Source: Longimicrobiales bacterium (GTDB taxonomy: Bacteria > Gemmatimonadota > Gemmatimonadetes > Longimicrobiales > Gaopeijiaceae). Taken from it: DNA of 64,000 nucleotides. The notes under the pieces are model-generated. The model saw only the letters and a program-made list of their open reading frames with translations, searched no databases and was not told the DNA's origin. Shown here in pieces: positions 16,063-24,450 of this stretch (positions are counted from its first letter, which is position 1; each line of letters starts with the position of its first letter). A program made the position numbers and the translations under genes. The DNA is taken from positions 1 through 64,000 of the forward strand of contig JAQWPM010000013.1 of NCBI GenBank assembly GCA_029245345.1, written 5' to 3'.

Positions 16063-17800
16063 TCAAAGCCCCAGGACGCCGCGGATCCGAATACCCATAG
16101 AACACCCCGTCTTCGAACAGGACGGTTTGCAGGCTCCCCATGCCCCCGCTCGGCTGAACGTTGTGGCCGCGTGCCCGCAGCGACTGGATGGCGTCGGGGC
16201 TGAATCCGCTCTCGACCTCGAGTCGATCTGGGTACCACTGGTGATGCAGCCGCGGGGACGCCGCAGCGTCTGCGATATTCATGCCGTGCTCCATCACATT
16301 GAGGAGGAGCTGCATGTTGGTCGTGATGATTTTGCTCCCGCCTGGACTCCCCGTCAGTAGATGAGGAACTCCGTCCTCGAGGACGATAATCGGGGTCATC
16401 GAGCTGACTGGCCGTCGGCCTGCCACGATCTGGTTGTCCTCGCTGCCCATGAGTCCGAACGCATCAGGGATATCCGGGCGCAGCGTGAAGTTGCCCATGT
16501 TGTTGTTCATCAAGAATCCTGCGCCGTCAATCACGACTCCGGAGCCGTAGGAGAACATCAACGTGTAGGTGTTCACGACTGCGTTGCCTTGGTCATCCAT
16601 GACCGAGTAGTGCGTCGTCTCCGGGCTCTCATAAGGAGTGAGGTCACCGGGCAGGATCTCGTCTGAGGGGCGTGCGCGATCCATGTCGATGCCGTCCGCG
16701 AGCGCCTTCGCGTAGGCCTTGCTGGTGAGGGCCTCTACCGGCAGGTCGAGGTGGTCGGGGTCGCCCAGGTACTTCGAGCGATCTGCGTAGGCGAGCTTCA
16801 TCGCCTCGGCCATGATGTGCATGGCGTCTGAGCTGCCGTACCCCATCTCACGAATGGGGAAGTTCTCCATGATGTTGAGCATCTGGACGATGTGCATGCC
16901 GCCCGAACTCGGAGCCGACATCGCCGCGATGTCGAAGCCGCGGTACGTGCCGCGCACGGGCTCGCGCTCGACGACTCGATAATCCGCCAGGTCTTTTGCG
17001 GTGATGATGCCGTTGTGCTCCTCCATGTCCGCGACGATCCGCTCGGCGATGGAGCCGCGATAGAAGGCATCGGCGCCGCCTGCCTGGAGCTGCTCGAATG
17101 TCCAGGCGAGGTCGGGCTGGCGGAGCGTCTCGCCTGACCGGTAGTCGGAGCCGTCGGGCTTGTAGAATGCTGCCGCTGTGGCCGGGTTGTTGGTCAGGCG
17201 CGCTTTACTCTGACTGAGGTTCATCGCCAGGTCGTCGGTCACCTCAATGCCGTCACGTGCGAGCCGTAGTGCCGGCTCGATAACCTCGGCCCAGGTCATG
17301 GTGCCGTACTCGCGCAGGATGTGATCGAAGCCCGCGATGGTCCCGGGGACACCCGACGACTTGTGGGTGAAGCGGTACTCGGCGTTGTCCACCTCACCGT
17401 CTTCGCTGAAGTACATGTTGGAGTGGGCGAGGGCCGGTGCGACCTCGCGGAAGTCGATGGCGACGGTCCGGTCCTTATCTGCGAGGTGCACGACCATGAA
17501 GCCGCCGCCTCCCAGGTTGCCTGCGCGCGGGAGTGTTACCGCCAGTGCGAGCCCGACGCCGACCGCTGCATCGATGGCATTGCCGCCTCGCTCGAGGATC
17601 TCGACCCCGACCCGTGTGGATACAGCGTTTTGGCTGGAGACCATGCCGTCCCGACCCACCACCGGGTGGTGAATGGCATTGTAGGTGATGATCGGAGCCG
17701 ACGGCTCGGCCGTGGCGACCTGGCCGAACGTCGATGACGGCCATGCCACAAGCAGAAAGGCGACGTTACTGATGAGGCGGTAGGTAGCCCGGGATCCCAT
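16037..17800 (-). CDS. ggt: Gamma-glutamyltransferase
   Basis: The ATG at 17800 has GGAGA just upstream and starts a signal peptide (MGSRATYRLISNVAFLLVAW, ending FGQ), giving 587 residues. The enzyme is made as a proenzyme that cleaves itself before the catalytic Thr of ETTHYSVMDDQGNAV. Also seen are GGNAIDAAVGVGLAL, AGNLGGGGFMV, SSGVPGTIAG, NNNMGNF and LTGSPGGSKI, all GGT signatures. It transfers or hydrolyses gamma-glutamyl groups of glutathione-like peptides in the periplasm. The C-terminus (DPRRPGALSLGVRRGR) lies at the junction with the truncated decarboxylase, so the last few residues may not be original. Confidence 0.93.
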   Translation of the reverse strand: MGSRATYRLISNVAFLLVAWPSSTFGQVATAEPSAPIITYNAIHHPVVGRDGMVSSQNAVSTRVGVEILERGGNAIDAAVGVGLALAVTLPRAGNLGGGGFMVVHLADKDRTVAIDFREVAPALAHSNMYFSEDGEVDNAEYRFTHKSSGVPGTIAGFDHILREYGTMTWAEVIEPALRLARDGIEVTDDLAMNLSQSKARLTNNPATAAAFYKPDGSDYRSGETLRQPDLAWTFEQLQAGGADAFYRGSIAERIVADMEEHNGIITAKDLADYRVVEREPVRGTYRGFDIAAMSAPSSGGMHIVQMLNIMENFPIREMGYGSSDAMHIMAEAMKLAYADRSKYLGDPDHLDLPVEALTSKAYAKALADGIDMDRARPSDEILPGDLTPYESPETTHYSVMDDQGNAVVNTYTLMFSYGSGVVIDGAGFLMNNNMGNFTLRPDIPDAFGLMGSEDNQIVAGRRPVSSMTPIIVLEDGVPHLLTGSPGGSKIITTNMQLLLNVMEHGMNIADAAASPRLHHQWYPDRLEVESGFSPDAIQSLRARGHNVQPSGGMGSLQTVLFEDGVFYGYSDPRRPGALSLGVRRGR

Positions 17801-17998
17801 CGAATCTCCATGTTCCAGCAGGTATTTGGTTGCGTACCGCAAGGTGCGTGGGCGCCGACGGCTGGGCCAGGCTAGGGCCGCAGTTGCCGACACCGGTAGC
17901 AACCGCCGAGCATCACAGATGCACAGACAGGACATGAAGCTCTCGAGGCTCGATGCGGGGATCTTCCTGATCAGCTTCGCTTTCCTGCTCCGCAGATG

Positions 17999-18985
17999 CT
18001 ACCGCACCGACAGCCGGATCGGCTCTAGGTGCCGCGGGATGATCACTCGGGCATCTGGAGCGGCCGCGCGAATTTCGTCGGCGAAGGACGACACCCATTC
18101 CTCGCGATATGCCGTCGCGGCACCGTACGGCACGCGGAAGTTGTCAGCATGGGTTGGGATCACCACGCTAGGGTAACCGAGTGCCGCCATGAGCTTGGGC
18201 GTGTACTGGTAGATCTCCAGATGGGACGGCGCTGCCCCCACTAGTGCGATGTCCGGGCGGAGCCCTTCAACCTCTCGTTCGATGTAGTTCATCGAGCCCA
18301 TCGTCATGACCTCGTGGCCACCGATCCGGATGAGGAACATCAGTGAGCCGCCTTCAACGAGCTGGTTGATGCGGAGCGGCCGTGTGGCTCCTCGCTCGAC
18401 GACTGCTGACTGGTAGTAGCGCTTGTCATTGAGGGGGCTGTGCAGACTCGGGATCGCACGGATCGAGACATCGCCGAAGTCGTAGTCTTCGCCGCCGCGG
18501 ACGGTGATGAGTTGCTGGGCCGGTATGCCGTAGGCCCGCATGATGTTGATCGTGCTCTCGTGGCCGATCACCACCGCGCCCGTCTTGAGTGCGAGGTAGG
18601 GCACGTCCATGACGTGGTCCGGATGGGAGTGCTGAACCAGGATGTAGTCGGCGCGCTCGATGATCTCGTCTATGGCCGCGACGTCACTGAAGAGTGTGTC
18701 GTTGCGGCTATAGATGGGCCGGGTGTCACCCGGGTCGGCGCTCGGCTGGCCGCTGTAGTTGGCGCGGGTCAGATAGGGATCGACGAGAACTACGACTGGG
18801 TCTGCCGAGCCTTCGCGCGGAGCTGAGATTTCCCAGCCAGCCGCACCCAGGTACCGCATGGTGAGGGTGTCGCCGGATTCAACGTTCTCGGTTTGCCCCG
18901 CTTCGGAGGGCTGGCTGGGCGCACACGCGGCCAGTGCAGTTGCGAGTGTGAATACGCATACCGATAGGGTGGTCCTGGGTCGCAT
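17999..18985 (-). CDS. MBL-fold metal-dependent hydrolase lipoprotein
   Basis: The ATG at 18985 (AGAGAG upstream) begins MRPRTTLSVCVFTLATALAAC with lipobox LAAC, giving 328 residues. The metallo-beta-lactamase core shows LVQHSHPDHVMD (HxHxDH), SLHSPLND and later VIPTHADNF. The pattern is closest to UlaG/RomA-like hydrolases that act on lactones or phosphodiesters, but the substrate is open. It lies upstream of ggt on the same strand with a 198-base gap, probably as a separate unit. Confidence 0.85.
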   Translation of the reverse strand: MRPRTTLSVCVFTLATALAACAPSQPSEAGQTENVESGDTLTMRYLGAAGWEISAPREGSADPVVVLVDPYLTRANYSGQPSADPGDTRPIYSRNDTLFSDVAAIDEIIERADYILVQHSHPDHVMDVPYLALKTGAVVIGHESTINIMRAYGIPAQQLITVRGGEDYDFGDVSIRAIPSLHSPLNDKRYYQSAVVERGATRPLRINQLVEGGSLMFLIRIGGHEVMTMGSMNYIEREVEGLRPDIALVGAAPSHLEIYQYTPKLMAALGYPSVVIPTHADNFRVPYGAATAYREEWVSSFADEIRAAAPDARVIIPRHLEPIRLSVR

Positions 18986-19087
18986 TGATGCTCTCTGCGT
19001 GTTTGCCCGATGCATGATGGCCATGTCGGGCGTAATCTGGGCGGATACGCGATCGCCTCATCCGCTGAACGAAGGAGGCAAGATCCT

Positions 19088-19252
19088 ATGTCCCTCACCA
19101 GCGCGCTAGCGAGGACTCGTCGCCGAGCCCATTGTCGCCGGACATCGGGCTTCGCCGTGGCCCGCCCATCTCTTCCTGTAGAGCATCGATCCCATGCGCC
19201 AACGATTGGTCTGGTCCTTACGATTGCTGCCAGTGCTTTTGATTGCCGCTAG
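19088..19252 (+). CDS. Possible short leader ORF overlapping the next gene
   Basis: GAAGGAGG at about 19072-19079, the best Shine-Dalgarno in this region, stands 8 bases before an ATG at 19088. The frame runs 54 codons to TAG at 19250-19252, overlapping the first 59 bases of the serine hydrolase in another frame. The peptide is Arg-rich and shows no family. It may be a leader that helps translate the hydrolase, or the signal may be fortuitous. Confidence 0.25.
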   Translation: MSLTSALARTRRRAHCRRTSGFAVARPSLPVEHRSHAPTIGLVLTIAASAFDCR

Positions 19253-20426
19253 CTCTTGTGCCCAAGAGGCCGAGCTTCAACCGAAGAACGATGATGCGCT
19301 GTTAGGAGCTCTCGGTGAAGGCATCGACATGGGCCTTCCGGGAATCTCCGCGGCCATCGGGGTAGGGGACGAAGTTGTGTGGACAGGCACTGCGGGCTTC
19401 AGCGATGTGCTGGGTGGGGTGCCGGTCACGCCGAGCGACCGCTTTGGCGTTGGGAGCATTACAAAGACGATGGTCGCCAGGGTGATCCTCCAGTTGGTGG
19501 ACGAAGGCCTCGTCGACTTGGGCCGGACCCCAGCGGATTACTTGGACCTGCCTCTCATCGACAGGACCCCGAACGCGGGTTTGGCGACGCTCCGTAATCT
19601 TTTGAACCACCAGAGCGGGATCCCCACCTGGGAATTCCAGGAAGACTGGATTCGGAAGGGCAGGGGTGACGAGATGGAACTCGGGTACGTCTGGGGGAAG
19701 ACCGAGACGCTGGAGTACTCGACGGATGACCTCTTGCCGCCGACCAATGCACCCGGTGAGCGCTACTCGTACTCGAATACGAACTACACGATTCTCGGGC
19801 TCATCATCGAAGCCGTGACCGGGAACGATGCGTCTGCGGAGATCCGGACACGGGTCCTCGAACCGTTGGGGATGGAGAACACCTTCCTGGAGTCTTTCGA
19901 GGAGATCCCGGGCGGGTATGTGAACCACTACCACTACGCGACTGAGACCTTCCAAGAAGTGGCTGGCGTGCATGCGGGCTTTCCTGAGATTCGACCTGAA
20001 ATCGTCGAGTCGACGGCGGGCAATCTATCTCCGGAATGGACCGCAGGGGGCATCGTCTCCTCCGCGAGCGACCTTGTGCGCTGGGCGCGGGCCATTCGCG
20101 ACGGGGAACTCGTGAGTCCTCAGATGAACGAAGAGGTGTTCACCTACTATCCACCTGAAGACGAAGCCGGACGGCGGTCTCGCTACCTGCAAGGGATCTC
20201 GTGGAGCCCGGGCTTTTATGAAGACTTCGCAGCCTTCGGCCACTCGGGGGGGACGTTGGGCTTCACGGCCTACATGTATTGGGTGGAAGACACCGACATT
20301 ATTCTGGTGATGCTGACGAACGTGGGTGGCATGCATTCGGCGATGTCGCCGAACCCGGTGGGTGAATTCTTCCGGCGGACGTGGCTGCCGGCGGTCATGG
20401 TGTATTTGGACAACGTCACGCCGTAG
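19194..20426 (+). CDS. Serine hydrolase, beta-lactamase/AmpC-like family
   Basis: The 410-residue protein begins with an export signal (MRQRLVWSLRLLPVLLIAASSC), probably a lipoprotein with Cys22. The penicillin-binding fold motifs are intact: SITK (SxxK, nucleophile Ser) in RFGVGSITKTMV, YSN in RYSYSNTNYTILG, and HSGG in FGHSGGTLGF. Such enzymes hydrolyse D-amino-acid peptides, esters or beta-lactams; class C-like paralogues in environmental bacteria are mostly esterases or peptidases. It is monocistronic and divergent from the MBL-fold gene. Confidence 0.9.
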   Translation: MRQRLVWSLRLLPVLLIAASSCAQEAELQPKNDDALLGALGEGIDMGLPGISAAIGVGDEVVWTGTAGFSDVLGGVPVTPSDRFGVGSITKTMVARVILQLVDEGLVDLGRTPADYLDLPLIDRTPNAGLATLRNLLNHQSGIPTWEFQEDWIRKGRGDEMELGYVWGKTETLEYSTDDLLPPTNAPGERYSYSNTNYTILGLIIEAVTGNDASAEIRTRVLEPLGMENTFLESFEEIPGGYVNHYHYATETFQEVAGVHAGFPEIRPEIVESTAGNLSPEWTAGGIVSSASDLVRWARAIRDGELVSPQMNEEVFTYYPPEDEAGRRSRYLQGISWSPGFYEDFAAFGHSGGTLGFTAYMYWVEDTDIILVMLTNVGGMHSAMSPNPVGEFFRRTWLPAVMVYLDNVTP

Positions 20427-20604
20427 TCTCCTATGTGCTTTGCGGCTCTTGAGTTTAGATGGGTTGGATTGGGGTCGGCGGGAACTCGGCCGAGTCACCA
20501 GGAGGCCCCCGATGGAAGGTTCGATCAAAGGAAGTTGGCCCGGCGGCCCTAGGCGCGAAGGCGAGCCAGGGTGATCGCCCGCGACATGGACGCCGCTGGG
20601 GGGC

Positions 20605-23073
20605 CTACTGGAGTTCCGTGTCCGCCGATGGGTTGATCGGGTCCGCGAGAGAAAGCAAGTGGTCCGCTCCAGTCCTCTCACAGATTGTGCCGAACGCCTC
20701 TACTACGGCCGGGTCGAACTGGCGGCCGGCGCAGCGTTTGATTTCTCTGACCGCCTCACTTGGAGAGAACGCTTCCTTGTAGGGCCTCGCATGCGAAAGC
20801 ACGTCGAACACGTCCGCCACCGAGACGAGGCGCGCTTCGATTGGGATGTTCTCTCCAGACAGAGCATGCGGGTAGCCCGCGCCATCCCAACGTTCATGAT
20901 GCGCCACCGCGATATTGCTCGCGACCGTCAGGACCTCGTGTCGACTCCCTCCCAGGATTTGCTCCCCGATCAAGGTGTGTCGCTTGATCGTGTTGAATTC
21001 TTCGTCGGAGAGGTCACCTGGTTTCATCAGGATCGCGTCCGGCACCCCGATCTTTCCGATGTCGTGGAGAGGGCCTGTTCGCCGGATGAGGTCGATATCT
21101 TTGGGTTTCATCCCCATTTCCGCCGCGATGCGCGAGGCCATAAGGCCCACCCGGAGCGCATGACGGCCGGTGATGTCATCCCGGTATTCTGCGGCGCGAG
21201 CCAGGCGGTGGAGCAATTCGGTTCTCGTGTCCGCCAGGTCTGCGATTCGGTCACGCACGAGGTGTTCGAGCTTTTCACCTCGACCGCTGAGTTGGCGGGT
21301 GAGCCTGCGAGTCGCTAGGAGGTTGCGCACCCGTGCCCTGGCTTCCACAACGTCGAACGGCTTCGCCAAGAAATCCATCGCTCCCGCCGCAAGGGCCGCC
21401 CGCCGTCTGTCTACGTCCGAGCTTCCAGTCAGCACGAGGATCGGGAAGTACTCTCTCGGCTTGAGCACCTCACGGAGTCGTTCCAGTACTTGGAATCCGT
21501 CCATGTGCGGCATGTCGATATCGAGGATCATGAGGTCTACCGCCTGCTCCCGAAGCACTTGGAAGACCTTCCTCGGGTCGGTCAAGCCGATCGGAGCCGC
21601 ATAGCCGGCTTTCTTAAAGAGACGGACGAGAGCTCGCACGACTAGCGGGTCGTCGTCCAGAACGAGGATGCGAGCGTCCAGGACGTCACCAGAGTCCCAT
21701 CGTTCGGATTCGTGTTCCGAAGCACCCTCCACTTCGATGGCCGACTGAGGCACATTCAGCCCCTCGTTCGGATCGGGTTGCAAGAGACCCTCCACCGCTT
21801 TGATCAGTTCATCCACCTCCATCGGTTTGGTCAGGAAGGCGCTCCGTGCCCCGGGAGTCCCACCCCAATAAACCTCCTCCTGGGCGTATCCCGATATGTA
21901 GAGCACCGGCAAGCCAGGGATTACTCGAGTCGCGAGGTCGACGAGGGTGAACCCGCTCATCTCAGGCATCACGATATCCGTCACGATCAAGTCCAGACTT
22001 GTGCCGCCAGTGATGATCTTAACCGCTTGTTTTGGGGACTCAGCGCTCAGTACAGAGCACCCCGCTCTCGTGAGTATGCGGCTCGTGGCACGTAGCGTCG
22101 CAGCATCGTCGTCTACCAGTAGAACTGTCACATCCGAAAGCGCCTTCGGCTGGACCTGCGGCAGCTCTTCTGCCGGGGCCAACTGCGCAACCGATCGGTT
22201 GCCTGCGCACACCTGATTCCGACCCCCTTCCTTGGCCACGTAGAGTTCCCGATCCGCCGCCGCGACCAATACGTCTGGCGAACCCATGCCTTCCTCGACC
22301 ACGGCGACGCCCGCGCTCAGGGTGACGTCCCCCCATCCGAAGTGCAGTTCGGCGAATAGCTCGCGGACCTCATCCGCGAAAGCCACCGCCCGATCCAGTG
22401 GACAGTCGGGCAGGAGCGATATGAATTCCTCCCCGCCGAATCGAGCTGAGAGGTCCGTGGAGCGCGTGCGTTTTGACAGGATCCCAGCGAACGCTTGGAG
22501 TACACGATCACCCTCGGCATGCCCATGCACGTCGTTGACATGCTTGAAGTGATCGAGGTCGAAGATCACGACCGCAAGTCCACGCCCACGTAGCGTCGCG
22601 CCCCAATTCGCGTTCAAGATCAGCGACGCGTGTCGTCGATTGGGGAGTCCGGTCAGTTGGTCGGTGAAGGCAGCCTCCTCGGCATCCTCCCGAGCACGCA
22701 GGAGAAGCTCCCCCATCGTGCCGGCACCCAGCGTGACCGTAAGCAGGCCAGCAACGACTCCGAAGACTAATGCTCCGCTGGGGGCAGGCAGGTCCAGCAA
22801 ACTGAGCTCGACCTCTACAAGCGCTAGCGTGGCCATGCCGCCGGCGAGTGCCACGGACGCTCCGTGCCACCCCTTGTAGTAGGCGAGGAGAAAGGCTGGG
22901 AGAATGGGGGGTAGCCAGACCAACAGAGCCCCTTCCGACTCGATCCAGTCGGGAGCGAGCAGGATCGCGCCTATCGGAATAAGTAGGACGCCGACGGCGA
23001 GCAGGAGCGCTCGCCCAGGTACGGTCCGAATCTTTGTACTGGATGTGGAGCCTATTATTGGCGCACCGCTCAC
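20605..23073 (-). CDS. Membrane GGDEF-REC-REC-HD-GYP cyclic-di-GMP protein
   Basis: The 822-residue protein starts at a GTG (23073). Residues 20-125 hold about four membrane spans (MASE-like). A GGDEF domain (133-292) has an active GGEEF at 213-217 and an inhibitory-site RSTD at 204-207. Two receiver domains follow, about 315-432 (phospho-acceptor Asp366 in VTDIVMP) and 466-587 (Asp518 in LDIDMP). A short coiled linker leads to an HD-GYP domain (615-800) with HDIGKIG at 670-676 and HHERWDGAGYP at 725-735. It should both make and degrade cyclic-di-GMP under control of histidine kinases encoded elsewhere. All signature residues look functional. The stop is 178 bases from the convergent serine hydrolase. 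Confidence 0.9.
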   Translation of the reverse strand: MSGAPIIGSTSSTKIRTVPGRALLLAVGVLLIPIGAILLAPDWIESEGALLVWLPPILPAFLLAYYKGWHGASVALAGGMATLALVEVELSLLDLPAPSGALVFGVVAGLLTVTLGAGTMGELLLRAREDAEEAAFTDQLTGLPNRRHASLILNANWGATLRGRGLAVVIFDLDHFKHVNDVHGHAEGDRVLQAFAGILSKRTRSTDLSARFGGEEFISLLPDCPLDRAVAFADEVRELFAELHFGWGDVTLSAGVAVVEEGMGSPDVLVAAADRELYVAKEGGRNQVCAGNRSVAQLAPAEELPQVQPKALSDVTVLLVDDDAATLRATSRILTRAGCSVLSAESPKQAVKIITGGTSLDLIVTDIVMPEMSGFTLVDLATRVIPGLPVLYISGYAQEEVYWGGTPGARSAFLTKPMEVDELIKAVEGLLQPDPNEGLNVPQSAIEVEGASEHESERWDSGDVLDARILVLDDDPLVVRALVRLFKKAGYAAPIGLTDPRKVFQVLREQAVDLMILDIDMPHMDGFQVLERLREVLKPREYFPILVLTGSSDVDRRRAALAAGAMDFLAKPFDVVEARARVRNLLATRRLTRQLSGRGEKLEHLVRDRIADLADTRTELLHRLARAAEYRDDITGRHALRVGLMASRIAAEMGMKPKDIDLIRRTGPLHDIGKIGVPDAILMKPGDLSDEEFNTIKRHTLIGEQILGGSRHEVLTVASNIAVAHHERWDGAGYPHALSGENIPIEARLVSVADVFDVLSHARPYKEAFSPSEAVREIKRCAGRQFDPAVVEAFGTICERTGADHLLSLADPINPSADTELQ

Positions 23074-23364
23074 TTAGCCAGTTCCGATAGCCGAACGCTC
23101 AGGCAAGAGGAGGCCCTTCACCCGCGCGCGGCCCACCCGCCCCACTGATTCCACCTGTGTTTCGTCATCGTCGACAACGACGACTCGCAAGTCTTCAGGG
23201 GTGACGCTCCGGAGAAGATGAGTTGCGAGATCCTGGATCCTGGGCGGCCAGAGGCATTTTCCTCTTCAGTTTGCGACACGAATCTCACGAGGCACGATAC
23301 CGAAGGATTTCGGCGGTCGCCAGTTGCCGACCGTTGCTCCTCCCGTTTCGGGGCGGATGAATCG
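23074..23364. other. Intergenic, no confident gene
   Basis: No full gene is visible. On the minus strand a frame reads RSVTPEDLRVVVVDDDETQ near 23150-23215 and runs to a TAA immediately before the GTG of the 822-residue protein. It looks like a short coding remnant, but I cannot name its family. Confidence 0.35.
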
Positions 23365-24048
23365 CTATGTGTGGTTATCCTGCCCCAAGCTCGGCGACGG
23401 ATCGTGGGACACTCCAAAGAGCTTGAGGCTCGCCTGCATTGTCGGACCCATGAGCACGGCGAAGATCACCGTCCCTAGCCCGATCGAGCCACCTAGAAAG
23501 AACGCGATCACCAGCACCGTGGCCTCGATGCTGTTACGCGTGACCCGGAGGCTCCGTTTCACCTTTTGAGCCAGCCCCATCGCGAGGCCGTCGCGAGGCC
23601 CCGCGCCCATGCGCGCGCCGATGTAGGTCGCGGTCGCGAGGCCCATCACCAGGACTCCACTGACAAACTGTACGCTTCCCCATAGGTAGCCGGATTGCGT
23701 CGGGAACCAAGTGACCTCTCGAAGCAGGTCTACCCATGGGCCGATTACGAGCATGTTTAAGACGGTCGCGACTCCGGGCTTCACTGACAGGACGAATGCG
23801 CTGAAGAGGATCAGCAGGAGGCCGACACCTTGGGCTATCCTCCCGAAGCTCAGCCCTGACTTCTCGCTCAGCGCGTCGTGCAGCGACGACCATGGATCGA
23901 GTCCGATATTCGCCTCGAGCATCAGGGATACGGCGAGTCCGAACAGGAACAGGCCAAGCTGGAGACGGGCCATGTGGCTCCAGAACATCCAAGAGCGGTA
24001 GTGGTCCCAGCGCGAGGTGCCGGGCAGCCGACCTTCGTCCTTCTTCAC
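23365..24048 (-). CDS. YczE/YitT-like integral membrane protein
   Basis: The GTG at 24048 (GAAGGGA upstream) gives 227 residues, beginning VKKDEGRLPGTSRW. Five or six membrane spans follow: ARLQLGLFLFGLAVSLMLEA, GVGLLLILFSAFVLS, YLWGSVQFVSGVLVMGLATA and EATVLVIAFFLGGSIGLGTV. The pattern of GLDPWSSLHDAL, LNMLVIGPWVDLL and GARMGAGPRDGLAMG matches the YczE family, whose role is poorly known. A damaged partial copy lies at 30659-31001. It is downstream of the photolyase operon on the same strand, about 400 bases away. Confidence 0.8.
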   Translation of the reverse strand: MKKDEGRLPGTSRWDHYRSWMFWSHMARLQLGLFLFGLAVSLMLEANIGLDPWSSLHDALSEKSGLSFGRIAQGVGLLLILFSAFVLSVKPGVATVLNMLVIGPWVDLLREVTWFPTQSGYLWGSVQFVSGVLVMGLATATYIGARMGAGPRDGLAMGLAQKVKRSLRVTRNSIEATVLVIAFFLGGSIGLGTVIFAVLMGPTMQASLKLFGVSHDPSPSLGQDNHT

Positions 24049-24300
24049 AGATAGATTCCCTTCGTCGCTGGATCGCCATTGGTGGCCCCAAGATGGCATG
24101 GTGGCGCAAGCAGGGTGGGACCCTTCATGCGGCAGCCCAACATCGTCTGGCCAGCGCCCTCCCGACACCCCGAACTGCATCCGTTGCCTCACCTCCCGCG
24201 TCCTCCCACCTCGGGCTCATCAGGAGATTTCCGCTGTGCGTACTTCTGTGATCCGTGTCGTCCTGGCCATAGGCCTCGTTGTGGATCCAACGAGTCTTCG

Positions 24301-24438
24301 ATGGCTCTGCTCAAGCGCTACATGATGACCGGAGGGGTGTTGCTGGCCGCCGAAGCGGCGTGGTGGGGGCTCTTTGCCGGTGGCATCTTCCAACGTGAGA
24401 CCTGGCTTCCGGGAGCGATGCGGTACCTCGGGAGGTAG
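24301..24438 (+). CDS. Possible small membrane protein
   Basis: From the ATG at 24301 a 45-codon frame reads MALLKRYMMTGGVLLAAEAA and then a Trp/Gly-rich segment to TAG. It has one hydrophobic span. A frame starting at GTG 24238, after AGGAGA, reads VRTSVIRVVLAIGLVV and could be its original beginning, frameshifted near 24290. The 24049-24300 stretch holds nothing else recognisable. The minus-strand photolyase ends 13 bases later. It may be a small gene, or a decayed one. Confidence 0.3.
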   Translation: MALLKRYMMTGGVLLAAEAAWWGLFAGGIFQRETWLPGAMRYLGR

Positions 24439-24450
24439 ATGCCGGTAAGG

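Noticed and set aside
15214..16203. A 329-codon plus-strand frame opposite the decarboxylase remnant
   Set aside because: It crosses the junction of two minus-strand genes and has no coherent domain; it does not explain the loss of the decarboxylase N-terminus.
23118..23417. A 99-codon minus-strand frame upstream of the yczE-like gene end
   Set aside because: Composition is Ser/Arg-rich with no start signal, and it overlaps the end of the membrane protein gene; probably a chance frame.
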